A stretch of DNA of 64,000 nt. It comes from Varanus komodoensis. Taxonomy: Eukaryota > Chordata > Lepidosauria > Squamata > Varanidae. Both the position numbers and the translations under genes were made by a program. The notes below the pieces were generated by a model that had not been told where the DNA came from, made no database searches, and worked only from the letters and a program-made list of their open reading frames with translations. Below, piece after piece: positions 25,151-38,644 of this stretch. Every line of letters starts with the position of its first letter. Position 1 is the stretch's first letter. Location of the stretch: positions 90,060,155-90,124,154 of the forward strand of contig NW_025335268.1 of the NCBI RefSeq assembly GCF_004798865.1. Direction: 5' to 3'.

Positions 25151-28100
25151 AAGGATGTGGTTTGAAAGGATGAAGTTTTTTGTGTGATTTAAATCAAAGT
25201 AATAACCTAAACTTTCAAACTTTGGATTACTCTATTTCTGAACCTTAGTTCATGAGTAATTCTACAGCCATAAGAACCTGATCCTACAGTGGTCCCAAAC
25301 TGAACTAAGCCACTGTTTATAAACAGTCTCATCCACCAGCTATGCCTTCACAGTGGCTCTTGCAAGTATACAGCTATATATTGTTTTCCTTCCTTTTCTA
25401 AGCCTGGCTTAGTTTAAACCAACTCCCTGTTTGAGCAAGGCTGCAGGAGCTGTAGATTCCTGCTGTGTTTTCTCCTGGGATTTAGTTCCCAACTATAAAC
25501 TTGCACAGAGTTACCCTTCTGGGATTTTGCCCTCTTGCTGCACCCATTCTGGCTTCAGTTAGTGATATAAATTTGGAATGGTTACCTGTAATTAATATAG
25601 ACATACAAGTCTATCAGTAAACAGCACTCACCTGCTCCTCGCCTACTAGTTTAACTCATTTGTGGGCTGATACTAGGGCTCCAGTGTTTGGTTTTTCCAG
25701 CTTTAAAGATTAAGCTGGTACGGTGCTTTCTGCACAGGCTGCAAGGCAAAGAGGAGGAGGATCTGAACACAGATCCCCAGCTATGAGGTTGGAGCATTTT
25801 TCTGACCACACTTTATGATCCTCCAGATGCTATACAGCAATGATAGGATTGCTCTGCTTGAAGATTGCTAAATCAGGATTATTTACCCCTCAAGAATCAC
25901 TTGTAAATACTTATACTGTCTTACTTTCCAGCTTGCAAAAACACAATTCTCAGCAAACTGCTTGCCTGCATCTAATGTTTTGAAGAATGCAAGACAGTTG
26001 TTTGCAAAAAATATTTTCTTCACTGGATCATTTACCTTCCCATCCTCCTCCCATTCAATGGAAAGAAAATTTCTACTAAATGAACCTTGTTGTAATTGTT
26101 GGGAATTAAGAGAATTCAAACCCATGTACCAAAAAAACTGCCATGCCTTTTTCGCATGATTGCGTCAATTTCAAAATGGTAAAGGCGGGGGCGGGGGCTG
26201 AGAGTGACAGCCCTTTTGAAACAAATGGGATTTCTTCCAGCAAAAGCACTGTTATGGTTGGGTTGCATGCCTCTTCATTCCTGTTTGTACATAACTGGAA
26301 CCTAAACATACACAATATCCTACTGCCTTAAGCATTCACATACTGAGATTATCTTCTCTCTTAATTCTAGTTCATCTATTAGGTTTTTCCAACATGGAGA
26401 TTCATTACTATGTCAAAAAAAGACACCATGGCTAGCAGCCTATTTGCACTGTATGAAATACAGAATAGTTATTGTAATTGACGCAAAGCCTTCTTCAAAT
26501 ATCTTTTGTTTCCTGAAGACTTTAAACTGCTGTGAAAATAGTGAATTTGTTTGGTGGTGGTGGTGGATACAGTTAGGGTTACAAACTTTCAAACATCATG
26601 GAACTGGCTTAGTAACAGAATATGACATGGGGATTCTGTGTGCTATCTTCAGCATATTTGGGCATTAAGTGTGTAGCTTTTGGACACAACTCTGCAAAAC
26701 TAAATCTAGGAACCTGAAGCAAATCCTCTTCTACAAATATGAGAAATTATTCAAACTGGAGAAGTCTCTGCCACTATAAATATGACATTGCAAATGGAAA
26801 TTTTTAACATAGCCCTTGCATTGCTGTGAATTAATGAGAGCTGACATTTGTAGCATTAGACCAATTAGGCGTGCATCCTTTGAAGTCATTTTAAATGCGA
26901 AGCATAGCACCAAAATAATTCTGGTTTGGGTGGTTTGAAAGACAACTACATAAAAACCTCCCCTGGATAATTTTCCCCACTCTGAAATGGAGCTTGATAT
27001 CATTTACTTTGAATAGGAACACAAATTTCAGAAAGTAATTACTGGAATAAGTAAAAATCTATGCTACTTTTGTTTAAATCATGTCATTTAGATTAGTGTG
27101 CCAATTTAAACACAGTACAGAAACTATTTTTCCCACCTTGTATAAAAGCTGACATGTAAAGATGAAAATATGAGGCTAAGTTTGCTTCAAGAAAACAGTA
27201 AACATGTTTGGTCACAAATGTGAGTTTAAAGGTACTTATAAGAGTATACAGGACTTTATTCCATTTACAAGGGGCAACAGTACATAACAGTTGTTGTTAG
27301 GTTTTGCTAATTGTTATTCCTTCACACTGTTCATGTTCTTGTCTTTCCTTTCCCTAAAAACCTTTACCTGGACTCTGTCACTGTTTTACCTCTTCAGAAA
27401 AAAGACAAGGTAGGATGCTTTATGGATTCACAAATACATATCCAGGGCCAGCTATAAGTATTGAGGGGACCGTGAACACGATGCACTGCATGGCCCCACC
27501 TCATTCTCACTGCTCTTGTTCTGCCCATTTCTTTGCTCCACTCTTTAACATGATCTACAAGCTGAGACACAAAACTGCTGCTTCTTTTCCTTGTTCCTGT
27601 CACTGGGCTTTTTTGCACATGACAGCTCAGCGTGGATTAATACACCCGCAAGGTTTGTGCTGTGGCACGCACCCACAGGTGCTATTTTTACATGACACCT
27701 ACGCGTGCATCATTTGTCATGGCATACATCTCAGATGTTAGGGGTGCTTTGCGGTTAGATAACCCTCAGGGACTCATAAACAAGCTAGTGGTTGAGTGAT
27801 CATGTTCCCTAGCCCTCAAAACCCCCCTGCTGCCTGGGTTGACACAAGAAACTAGGTGCCTACAGGTGCCTGGCAGGACACAACAGTACTGCAGGTAAAT
27901 TGTGTTGCATCATGCAAACCAATTTTGTTTAGCTAAAGTAGTCTGCTGAACCAGAAAGTATTAGCAAGGAACAGCAACAAAGTCAGCAGGCTTTAGCAGC
28001 TGGCAGAGGTCTCTCTCCTGAGAAGTAGGCCTTCGCACATGTCTGGAGATGCCAGCTCTTGACACTGACCCTGTTCTGTGAAGGGAGATGAACATTTCTA

Positions 28101-29039
28101 TTCTGTTATATCATTAAAGCATATTAAGGGAGAGGGTGACTGAGCAGCATTGCTTTTATACAGGTAAAAAAAATACTCCTTGGATAAGTAATATTTCAGA
28201 GTGTGATTAACCAATGGGTCTGGCTCTTAGTATAGCTAAGTCTGGATCCAATCTACTGTCTCCAAAAAGTATTTACATTACCATTCAATAAAATCTGGAA
28301 AAAAAGGAAATAAAAAAGACCAACACAGAGAATTGTGCCAATTTGATTAACTGTCATACTTGAAGTGCTAACAACTGTTATAAAAATACATTTCATGACT
28401 CTATATAATCAATGTTCAATTAATATCAGAAGAAAGGTTCATTTAGTAGCCAGAACTTTGTCCCTAGTTTCTCAGTAACTCCTTTTCCGTGGACACTTAC
28501 ACATGCTACACATCTTAATTTTACTTTCAGCCATGGACAGAAGTGTGGTCCTGGCTGACTTCCTGAACAGGATGACTTCCTGGGAAAGGAGCAGAGCTGG
28601 AACAGGAAGAACAAGCCCATCTGTTCCTTGACAATGACTGCAATCCGATTTCATCAAATTCATCAACCGAATTTCTTCAATCAAATTCATTGGCAGTGCC
28701 ATGGGAGCTTTTAACCAGCTTGGCCCCAATTCATTGAAGAGAAGACACTTTCACTTGGATAGAGAGCAACTCCACAACTGTAACAAAGCAGACAAATTTT
28801 TATTTGTTCAATCTAGTAATCAACAAACCTAAAACTTTCTGACCCTATAGTAGCAGTTCTTTAGATGGCATCTATAAAACACATGGAAATAATCTAATTA
28901 TGGGGGGAAGTGCTCAGTTTAGTTTACCACCCATAAACAACTAAATCTATACAGGTAAGAACTAAATGAAGCATGAAATTATAATACTATGCCTATTAAG
29001 CATCAGCAGCTATTTGCCAGTACTGTATGAAGTACCAAG

Positions 29040-29330
29040 GAGACCATGCAAACCCAGTCACACTAACAAACTACAGTTAATCAGGAACAATGCATAGCTT
29101 GTGACCCTGCAACAGACCATGAGTTCATCTGTGGGTTGTTCATGGTTAATAAAGCACAGCTTGTTAGCATGGCTCTGTTCATACAACACAACAACCCATG
29201 ACACAACAACAGCTCACACACAATTCATGTTCAACTTGAGTATTGGCTGTGATGTAAGAACACAGCCCATGACTTGGCGCACACTTGATAAGTTACAGTG
29301 GGTTGTCACCATGGATAACTGCAGGATTAG
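29040..29330. repeat. Possible non-autonomous DNA transposon
   Basis: The stretch is full of short related words in both orientations: AACCCATGACACAACAAC, GTGGGTTGTTCATGG, CAACCCATG and GTGGGTTGTC. The arrangement looks like the mutually inverted halves of a worn MITE. Ends and target duplication are not clear. A similar vocabulary occurs near 18730-18800 and 43890-43940. Confidence 0.35.
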
Positions 29331-31384
29331 AGTGACACACAAACCTGCTGGATTTTTCTTCCTCTGGTCATGCACAAGTATGCAAATATGCGCTTTGACA
29401 GGGCTACTGCATGGCACACTTTTCTATTTTATTATATTCATATATTGCATGAACTGTTAAATGTGCAAAACAGGAATAACCATTCCATATTGCCACAGTA
29501 ATTACAACTGCAGCAGAAGTCTCCATCTTAGTTAGCTGTCCCTTTAGGAATTTACAGTAAAGGCAAGCATCCAGGTGAACCAGGAATTTGACAGCTGGTA
29601 TTTCAAGATGATATGAGAAAATGAACTTGACAAACAGCATTTCAAGATGTGCAAACAAGATATCAATGTCTTGTGTATTGCATTATCGGCTGTTGTTATA
29701 TATATATATATTTGTATTGTCAAACCATCCCAAGACTTCAGTAACCGGATGGTCTAAAAAAGTTTTAAATAAATAAATGATGGTTCAATTCAAGAATGTA
29801 AACTGTGGGCCTGTGGATGTGTGTGCTTGTGAAGGACCAAAGGAAACAAAAAGTAATCCAATTCATGTAAATTTGAAGAACCAAAAATTAACAAATACTG
29901 ATTCAATGTCTACAAATATGAAGAAAGGGCTGGGAGGAAAGGGGGTTATATTTGGGACTGATGGAGTTTCTCTGTCAGGAATATTTTGTGCTTTGTAACT
30001 TGCAGATTTGACAGCTATGTTGCTGTCAGGAGAGGGAGCTCCTGGCTGTCAGGAATGTAATAATCTGAGAGAGGTTGGAACCCAAAAGGTAGCTAGGATA
30101 GATGCTAAGAGCAGACATTCAGGAGGACTGCACATGAAAGAAGCCATGCCAAGCAGCCACGTGCCCTCTGTCAAAAGTACTGTTGACTGTTTTGCAGGTT
30201 TACTGTCATGGTGGCTTAGCATGATGTACAAGATCAACCACTGATACAAGACTAAGAACACCAAGTTGGAAGACAGTTAACTAAGAGCAGAAGGTGAAAC
30301 TGAGGTGGCATCACACTGGCTGAGAATTTGCTGAAAGAAAGAGAAGTAACTTGATGGAAAGCAAGTGACACAGACAGGCATTGCTTATACTTTGAAAATG
30401 AAACTGGAAGCACAAACGAGAGGTTGTGAAGAACAGCAGGAAAAAGGGGAAACAAAAAATCAGTAGAGCATGTGGCAAAGCTTTCAATGGAAAAACAAGG
30501 AGCTTGCAATGAATATAGACAGAAGAGAGACAATACAGAGATTTCAAGAATGGACTAGGACCAAAAATGTACTTAGTGGTAAACTTTCTGTTAAACAAGT
30601 TAGGACCACCTGCCCCAGCCCACACTGAGAGCTCCTCTTCAGCAGCTCTGTGTGACAGCAGTGATACATCCCTGAAGCTGAGCACAATGATGAGGAAGAG
30701 CCCCTGAGCTCCTCTTAAATGGAAAAGGGCAAGACACCGCATTCTTGCTGAGCTTTGGAACCATACTGAACCAACAAAACCTCCAATTCTAAAGTTCAGA
30801 CCCAGGGACAAGACACCACTCTTCCCTAAGCCTATCAGAATTCTGGGGGTAAAAATTGTAGAAGGGCATCAAGTCCAATCAAAAACAGTGGAACTCTGCC
30901 ATGAAATAATTATAACTTGCGAATTGCAGATCTCAACAATCAGAAAGAGAAATGAGTTATTCAGGATGTGTCGTTGATAGAATATTGACAAGCTGGTATT
31001 AGAGTATGACACCTTGTCTGAATGACTTTCCAAGAAATACAAACTTAACAGAAGGTAGCTAATATCCAGTATAGTGCATTGTTAATTCTATATAATGTGC
31101 AATTTGAAGAGGCTTGGTTTTTTAATAAAAGTATTTCTAAAAACTAAAGCCTTCAAGTGATTCACTACCAATTAAACCTTTTAAACTTACTGATTGCTTG
31201 ATGGAGCCTTGGCAACCTCCCTGAACATGGTGACCTCCAGATGCTTTGAACTTTAATTCCCAACAGACTGGGAAGGCACCAGGCTGGAGAAGGCTAAAGT
31301 AAACATTTGGACCTAATCTAATCCATAAGGGCAATGAGTGTACCCATTTGATCATACGTAACCATCATGCTAGAGGAAATGAAA

Positions 31385-31690
31385 TACCTATCTAGTCTAC
31401 CATTCTGTTCCCACAGTGGCCAGCCAGTTGCCTGTAGGAAGACCACAAGGAGATCATGAGTACAATAGCAGCCTCCTTCCCATGCTCCTCAACAGCTATT
31501 GAGAGGCATACTGTTTCTGATCCTGGAAATGATAAAAAGCCATCATTAGTAGCCACTGACAACCATCTTTTATGAATTCATGAATCAGCTCTTAAAAGCT
31601 CTCAAAATTGGCAGTGATCACTATGTTTTGTGATAGCAAGTTCTACAGTTCAGCTATGCACTATGAAGAAGTATTTCCTTTTTGTCTTTT
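31385..31690 (+). mobile_element. CR1/L3-type LINE 3' fragment
   Basis: The words CTAGTCTACCATTCTGTTCC, CACAGTGGCCAGCCAGTTGCC and GAGGCATACTGTTTCTGATCC, then 'ctatgaagaagtatttcctttttg', are the shared 3' region of an abundant reptile LINE. Related copies lie at 38480-38600 and 56300-56480. This copy ends about 100 bases beyond the TBCCD1 stop, so it lies in or next to that gene's 3' UTR. Confidence 0.65.
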
Positions 31691-31793
31691 TCTCTCCCAG
31701 AGACTGGCACAAAACAAAAGGTAGTGGTTTTTCAAAATGCAGTAGGGAACACAGAATCGTTGAACTCACCACGATGTTACTTCAAAGGGACTC

Positions 31794-34700
31794 CTATCCT
31801 GCTGCCTGCTTAGCTCCTGCAGCAGGAAGCACCAGGCTGTCAAGCTGTTGATGTCTGCCTGTGTGGACCAGCCATTCATTGAACTTGTTCTCCACCAACA
31901 CCTGGAATGTTTTCCTCTGCTGCCTGAAACCAAAATATTAGCACATAGCATATACAATTCAACTCATTTTCATATTATTCAAGCCTTCTCTTTGGTGACA
32001 AATGAGAGCTACTTCCATCCATAGACCAATCCATGAAAGAACGTATTCAAGCAGGCACACTGCTTCTAAGTCTAGGTAAGGATATGCAGATTTTATTTTC
32101 CAAGATTTAAATACTTTTAAATAGTATTTATCAGGTCACATGGCTGAGGTCAAGCATCTGACTTGGCTTACAGTGTTAAAAACATTTAAGAATAAAAGTT
32201 CAATCCTATGCAACTTTAGGCAGAGAAAAAGGCCTACAACTCCCACCATATTGGCTGGGGCATGCTGGGAACTGTAGGCATTTTTCTGTCTAAACTTACT
32301 ATAGGGTTGCCCTTTAAGTGTGTGCAAAGACATGAAGTCAGCAGAGTACCTTAGATAAAGGATATTAGACTACCTGCTCCAAAGGCCTGCAAGACCAAAT
32401 TAAGACTTCACCATCCTTTCAAAATGTACAGCAAAGCTCCCATGCCAAACTTCCTCACTGTTTTTCAATCCAAGTAATGAAAAACCAGTGGCAACATTTA
32501 AAGTATTTTTCTCCCTGTTTGGATATAATTACATAATTTGCTAAAAGAGAAGATAAATATTTCACATTTAGACAATCAAAAAGAACAGCAAAAGAGCAAA
32601 AAAAAATTTTTTTGAACTTTGATCTTAAAAACAACGAACAGATCATAAAGAGAATGAACTTATGAAGGTTGAACATTTAGACAGAATAAAGTCATACAAC
32701 TGCTAAAATCCCCCAGGAGCTTTTGGTAGGAGTTTGCGACTTAAGCAAGCGGAGTGTTGCATCCTAAGCCTACAGTGCTAAATTCCTGGGCACCTCAAAC
32801 ATGGTATCTACAAGTACCAAAATGCTCGCCGATACTCTGGAGCCCACTGAAACTGTCCCTCCCTCCCCATTTCCAGGCAGATCCAGCCCATGACTTTCTA
32901 ACTCAAAATTTTATTATGTTAATACAAGCCAATCAGACTTGCTTAAAAGTACAAATGAAGTGTGTTGTAGAAGTCAGTCACAGAGAATTAGCATACTCGC
33001 TATTAAATGTGAAGAAAGCTGTTACTTACTTTGTCAAGCCTGCCTCCTTCACAGTCTTCTGCCAAATCTGTACCCTCTGTTCTCGCTGACTCAGTGCCTT
33101 TTGGTACACAGGTGGCAGCCCACCAGGTATTTCTGTTGTGTCTCCTTCCATTTCAAACGGAACAACAAAGGGGTAAAATTCAGCGGGTGGAAGGAGTCTG
33201 AACACATTCTCGTCACAGTTCTCTTTGCATACCAACATTGGGTTATCCCAGTAGTTAGGCACTGTAGCCAGGCCAGCCCTGCCCATGTGGTCCTCAAGCA
33301 TTGGATAATGGGTATGAAAGGGGGCAAAAGTTAATGTCTGGTTGCCCAGTAAGATGAGCGGTCTAGTTGGGGTAAGAATATGCAAGGTACAGCTGGTGGT
33401 TGACGACAGAGACAGACGATGGCAAACAGCAATAAGCTTGACATTGTCACAGCTATGGAGATGAATGACCGTCTTTACCGGGCCCAGCACAAAGGTGCTA
33501 TTTCTGCACTTCTCTATGGTCACAGATCTGAAAGAGAGGGGAATCCAACAAAATTAAAGCAGAGGGGAAACAAAGCAGAATAAGTCACATACATTTGAAA
33601 TGAGGTCGAAAGGTTGACTGGAGAAGACTAACTCACCTCAGTGGAGACAGCAAATAAATGAATGATTCACAGCAGCGATGAATCCTCACATGAGCATCTT
33701 CTAACGTATCTGAGCTCTTTGCCAGTGTTTGCTTGTAAACTTGGCTCATCACAACCATGCGATGGGCTGAGGGGACCATATGAGAACTACAGGCTATCTT
33801 GGCTCGCTTGGTTGTTCCTTCAACTGCAAGAATAATTAAACATGGGGGGCGGGATATTTAAAGTGTTTCTGTAAGCCAGTGTTCCCCATGACATCTAACA
33901 GCAAGTTTCACTCTAACAGCCTCAGAATACATAAATAGACCTTATGTATGCATAACCAATATATTTCCTCAAAGTAATATGCACTTCTACAGTCTTTCAT
34001 TTTTACTGAAATTATGAAATATTACCCATCACTAGCACCACAGAAAGCTGGCAGATTCTGTAGCAAGATCCTTGTAGAGTTCCAATTTTAGAATGGTGTT
34101 TCTATTTGTTTCAGGAATTACTGTCAGAAACACTAGCTCCTGTTGTGCAGGCAATGGGCCCTACAAGTCCAATGGAAATAGCAGGAGCACATTTTGGCGC
34201 TACGCACTGCCCATATGGTAAAATATCTCACTAAGAAGTCTTCATTTTAATCACACATTAGGCAAACATACTGGTAGCCTCCTTCCAATTGATAACAACA
34301 TCAGTGGACTCAAATCTATATGACTTTAGATGAACAGTTGCATTCCCCACATATGACAAAAGAACAAGAGAGCCACAAAAGTTTTACTATGTCCTTAGAA
34401 AGTACAACAATAAAGAACAAACTTAACATAAGAAATGTACTACCATTCCTAACAGAGAGGATACTTAGAGATATCAGCTTAACCTAAACTGCCTGCATTA
34501 TGCAAGGAAGAGACACAAGCACATACTATTTGGTATGAATAAATGCAACATGGTCAGGAACATAAGGTTTGAGACTTAGAGCTGGGAAATCCAAGATCAG
34601 TCTTTATGAGTTACTGGACTGAAACCCTGCACAAACTTGATACCCACTGTTATTGCTAAACAAATTTGACTTGAGTGCTGCCATTTAAGCACCTAAAGTA

Positions 34701-37303
34701 AAACACCAAATAGGCTTTCATACTTGAGGGCATCAGTTTTAAGCTAAAACATCTGACAATAAAGACATGACCAGAGCAGCGCCACCAGAAGCAACTACTT
34801 ATTGCTCCTTCTCCAACCTGAAAACTTGGCTGGTGGGAAAGAAGAACATTGAAAATTCAGCAATCTGTCCAATTGTTTAACAGATGCTTTCTTACAGCAT
34901 AGCAGGGGTGGGAAACTTATAAGCCAAAACACCAGAAGGGCCACAACTCACATAATCTTTCACCATTGGCTATGCTTGCTCAAGTTGGTGGGAGTTATGT
35001 AGGCCAAAAAGACCTAGAACGCTGCAATACAGGAAACTGAGTTCTGGAGAGTGACAGACAGACCCCAGAGGTACCTGTACCTTGTTGTGCCCATGCAAGT
35101 TTCTTCCCGGACTTGAGACAGGCTGATGTGCCAAATGGGTTCTCAGTAAGACAAGCCCTCAGCCAGGACTCAAGCTTGGAAAAACAGAAGGCTTTGGAGA
35201 TCTTTGAAAAGCCACTCCTTGCATGCAGCGGCTGCCAAAGTGCAAGCTCGTGCAGACGGTGAACAGTCCTGTTCTTGTTCACAGACCCTTCAATAAGGAA
35301 GCTGAGTGCTCGAACAGCTTCAGGTGAAACCAAACTACTGTGAGTGGAGTGAGAGGAAGCAGTGAGCTGATCTGGGTCCAATAACAGTTCCAATAGATCC
35401 TGGAGATGGTTTTGGACAAATTCTTGGTGGTAGTTGTCATTCCAATTCTTGGATCAAACCAACAAAAAAAAAACAACAACAACAAGAAGAATCAATCATA
35501 CACAGGACAAGTTTTCATAAAATCAAAATCCTAACATGTACAATTCATTCACAATAGCTCAACACAATATAAATCGTTCTTTCATTCAGTTCTCTTTCAT
35601 TTGCTACCCACTGCAACTAGCCATCCAAATGTAAAAGGAATCATGGAGCTCCTGTTCAGTTTTCCTACAAACTGATCATCATGTAACAGTCAAGCACTTT
35701 AAAAAATGACAGAAATTTAAATGCTCTTAATACCCTAAAGCTCATCAACATTTTCCCTGTATATGGAAGACACAAACATAAATTGCACAGCAAAGGGATT
35801 TGATACAGAGCATAAGAAAGTACTCCTCAACTTACAGTATATATGTAAGGCTGTCTTCATTGAGAGGGAAAGAGCTATAAATTTAGTTCTCACTAGCTCA
35901 GCCTTCCCTAATTTGGTGGCCTCAAGTTGTGCTAGACTACAATTCCCATCATCCCAAGCCAGCATGCCCAGATACCACATCAAAGGCTAATCTAGACAAA
36001 AATTTAACCAAAAATTAGGCATATGCATCATATACTGGATGATGGTTTGACTGCAAAGTTGTACCTTTGTTTTTTCCCCTAGATCAGTTCATTATTTTTC
36101 AAATGCTCTACTCTGAATGTATGTACAAATAAGTGAAATTACTATTTTTTTATTTTATAGATATTTAAGATACATGAATGTTTTACCAATATTTGCAACA
36201 CTTGCAACAGACTCAACTGTTAGAAGCATCACAAGAGAAATTTTATGTTAAGAAATATTTTGTTGAACTAAGACATGCCAGAATAGTCCATTTTAAATAT
36301 TTATCAGAAGGACTACTTCTTACATGAAATGTAAACTGATGTCAAATGATATCCTTAAGTGCATTGTATTTTTATGAGCTAACCTCAATTTTTTTCAATT
36401 GCTTCCCTTCTAATCTCAAACTTACAGATTGCTTCAACAGGAGGAAGACAGCTGACACTTAAAAAGTAGTTCAAAGCAATACCTTAATCTGATTCGTGGA
36501 TTCTCCAGTCAGACTGTAAGACTTAGATTTAGGATTTGGCCACTCATCTCCAAGCAGAGATGTCCTCAAGGAGACTTTGTTTAGTTGCTGAATATAAAGG
36601 AACAGTAGGAACTGAAGAGTATCCACAGATAACTATGGAGAGATGAACAGAAGTTTAATTTTTGAAAATGAAAATTAAGAATCATATTCTTTAGCAGGGA
36701 CAGTTGTTTTATAGTCAACAACAAGTTAATGCAGTAAAGCATGGAAAATGCAGGCAGACCACTGCTTGACTTCTTTTAAAGTAGTGCCAATTTCAGTGGG
36801 CTTAAATCAACCTAACCGCATGTTACAGAGTGGCTGATACACCCCCACACCCACATGAGGTACAGAAAGAAATAAGCTATTGTTCTGTGCATTAAAACCC
36901 AGCCCCAATAAGATTCCTGCGAAGAGCATACACCAGATTATATAATATTGAAAATGCTATTTCATACCTTATTTCTTTGCTTCTCTAGCTCTTCCTCAGT
37001 TGAACAGTTGGACATGACCTCTGCCCATTCAAATTGCTCCAGTGACGTCCGTTCAACAAGACTGTCAAATAATTCAAAGTAAAGCCAAGCCAGATCCTTG
37101 TTCAGCTGCAGCTTCCCACAAGCAATATGCCGCCACATAGGCCAAGAAAGGCATGGATAATAGCCTTCGCCAGAACGCATCCGGACATAAGTTGACATTT
37201 TTCGAAGGTAATGCATGCTAAACTTGGAGGGTGGTGAGATTTGCAAGGCTCCCACAATGAAAGGTTCCATCTTCACCCATAAACTGACTGTGGGATGATC
37301 CAT
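31794..37303 (-). CDS. TBCCD1: TBCC domain-containing protein 1
   Basis: TBCCD1 is a centrosome- and basal body-associated protein related to tubulin cofactor C; in human cells it is needed for centrosome and Golgi positioning. Six coding exons join in frame: 37303-36968, 36632-36483, 35447-35081, 33823-33637, 33527-33030 and 31923-31794, with AG/GT at every junction and phases 0, 0, 1, 2, 2. The product is 555 aa against 557 in human. Recognisable blocks in order are the N-terminus MDHPTVSLWVKMEPFIVGAL, LSVDTLQFLLFLYIQQLNKV, STHSSLVSPEAVRALSFLIE, FGTSACLKSGKKLAWA, then the C-CAP/TBCC beta-helix region (ESFIYLLSPLRSVTIEKCRN to MLEDHMGRAGLATVPNYWD) and a C-terminal tail ending PAAGAKQAAG. The start ATG has a strong context (AAAATGG). 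All frames are intact. It lies head to head with DNAJB11. Confidence 0.96.
32215..32302. mobile_element. Short palindromic MITE
   Basis: AGGCAGAGAAAAAGGCCTAC is mirrored by GTAGGCATTTTTCTGTCTAAA, with ACTCCCACCATATTGG / CATGCTGGGAACT between. It is a compact inverted-repeat element in the last TBCCD1 intron. Confidence 0.65.
34905..35020. mobile_element. Degenerate palindromic MITE
   Basis: The phrase AGGGGTGGGAAACTTATAAG opens the element, and GGTGGGAGTTATGTAGGCC lies near its other end, as in the clearer copies at 9.2 and 63.0 kb. It lies 60 bases downstream of TBCCD1 coding exon 3, within the intron. Confidence 0.55.
35905..35978 (+). mobile_element. Partial palindromic MITE
   Basis: CAGCCTTCCCTAATTTGGTGG and GACTACAATTCCCATCATCC are the left half of the same MITE family. 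The right half is missing. It is intronic in TBCCD1. Confidence 0.6.
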
Positions 37304-37327
37304 TTTGACCAGCTACAAGACTCTCAC
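37304..37327 (-). promoter_or_regulatory. TBCCD1: TBCCD1 5' UTR part of exon 2 with start-stop uORF
   Basis: A good acceptor (pyrimidine tract, then AAATTCAG at 37335-37328) precedes 24 bases of leader before the TBCCD1 ATG, so the true first exon is upstream and non-coding. The leader opens with ATGTGA at 37327-37322, a start codon followed at once by a stop. Minimal uORFs of this kind are known to stall ribosomes and lower downstream translation. Whether this one acts is inference, and its use depends on the splice site I chose. Confidence 0.6.
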
Positions 37328-37744
37328 ATCTGAATTTGATAAAAAGAAAGGAAGGATGTTTCTCAAGCCAGCTGCGAATACTAGGTGTTTCTGGACCTTT
37401 GCATAAGGAAGTCATAAGCAGTTAACAATGGTCTATTGCCTGCTGATCATTATATATTTCTGTTCATTGATAACACACATTTCAATATATGTGGAACCAA
37501 AACATTCTATGTGACAGGGGAAATTAATACTTGGACTTAAGCTATGAACCATGGTTTGATGGGTCTGCCAATCACTAGATCTTATATAGCCCTCGTGGGC
37601 AACTAACTTTTAGGAGGAGCTGTCTTTTTAGCACTAGACAGAGAGATCTTGTCCATTAAAAAATGACAACAAGCTTGCACAAACAAGAAGCAAGCAGACA
37701 CTTAGAAGTAATGTAATCGTTTGAGGAGCATATTGGTAACAACA

Positions 37745-38475
37745 TCAAGGTCAACAATAAATAATTCTTTAAATATGTCAGAAGAAAGCAGCTAAAGAAC
37801 TAGTTAAACCATGGGACAATAAGGGAATTAAAGGAGCACTAAGGGGGGAGGGGGAGATTGCAGAGAAGCTAAATGATTTTTTTCTTTATTCTTCACAGCA
37901 GAGCACCTACCTGTTCCTAAGTTTATGTATCCTGGAAGGGAGTCAGGGGAATTAAGGCACATAGTAGTGACAATAGATTTAATTCTCTACCTTACTGATA
38001 AACTGAAAATCGATAAATTACCTGATACAGATGGTATCCATTCTAGAGTTTTCAGAGAATTCAAACATGAAAATGAAGACCTTTTAACCAAATATTTAAC
38101 ATGTCCTAAAATCAGCCTTTGTACCAGATGATTGGGAAATGGCCAACATAACACCAATTTTTAAAAAGGGATCCAGGGGGATCTGGAAAATTACAGGTTG
38201 TTTAGCTTAACAGCTGTTCTAGGTAAGCTGCTTGAATGCATTATTAAGGATAGACTCAGTAAGCAGATAGAAGGACAAGCCCTGCTGAAAAAGAATCATC
38301 ATGGCTGCTATAAGGGGAACTTCTACCTCTCTAACAAGCAAGTTAAATGCCAGTTCTTGCACTCAAACACCAACAGGGGACCAGGTTGGGAAAGGCTGTG
38401 ACAGAGTGATAAACCAGATAGGGCTTTGTTCTCATCCAAGTTATTGACAGTAGCACAAGGCATTCGGCATGAAAC
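37745..38475 (+). mobile_element. CR1/L3-type LINE reverse-transcriptase relic
   Basis: Pieces of a LINE ORF2 can be read in order on the plus strand: KPWDNKGIKGALRG near 37808, AEKLNDFF near 37866, PDTDGIHSRVFREFK near 38020, then DWEMANITPIFKKGS near 38130 and LGKLLECIIKDRLSKQIEG near 38226. These match the linker and first RT blocks of CR1/L3 elements. It has several frame breaks and lacks most of the RT core. It lies upstream of TBCCD1 coding exon 1, in the first intron. Confidence 0.75.
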
Positions 38476-38479
38476 CAAA

Positions 38480-38605
38480 GGCCTGTCTAATTCACCATTC
38501 TGTTTCCACAGTGGAGATCCAGATGCCTGGAGATAGCCCAAAAAAGGATATAAATGCAATAGCCCCCTTCCACATATGCTTCCCAACAACTGATATAGAA
38601 GAGCA
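38480..38605 (+). mobile_element. CR1/L3-type LINE 3' fragment
   Basis: The words GTCTAATTCACCATTCTG, TTCCACAGTGGAGATCCAG and AGATGCCTGGAGATAGCCC match the copies at 31.4 and 56.3 kb. It may be the 3' end of the RT relic just before it, with the middle deleted. Confidence 0.6.
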
Positions 38606-38644
38606 CACTCTCTACTAGAGACAGCATACAGCCAGGAAGTCTTT

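Larger units (their letters stand above)
19850..31384. other. Intergenic region between TBCCD1 and CRYGS
   Basis: About 11.5 kb without an exon I can support. It holds the AATAT microsatellite, an L2-like 3' tail (about 23405-23465), a CR1-type 3' fragment (25024-25150), a possible MITE (29040-29330), a short (TA)n near 29698-29713 and a MITE scrap (31210-31300). The 166-codon frame at 30811-30311 (minus) has no domain or splice support. The human gap between these two genes is likewise free of coding genes. Confidence 0.6.

Noticed and set aside
28429-28729. Minus-strand frame ending in a Cys/Lys-rich stretch, considered as the last TBCCD1 exon
   Set aside because: No match to the TBCCD1 C-terminus; the true last exon was found at 31923-31794.
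30311-30811. 166-codon open frame on the minus strand, the longest in the window
   Set aside because: Leu/Phe/Ser-rich because the complementary strand is purine-rich; no domain, no splice sites and no neighbouring exons.
33026-33031. Apparent stop after GLTK in the large TBCCD1 exon
   Set aside because: The TAA is part of a GTAAGT splice donor; the frame continues in the exon at 31923 with QQRKTFQVLVENKF.
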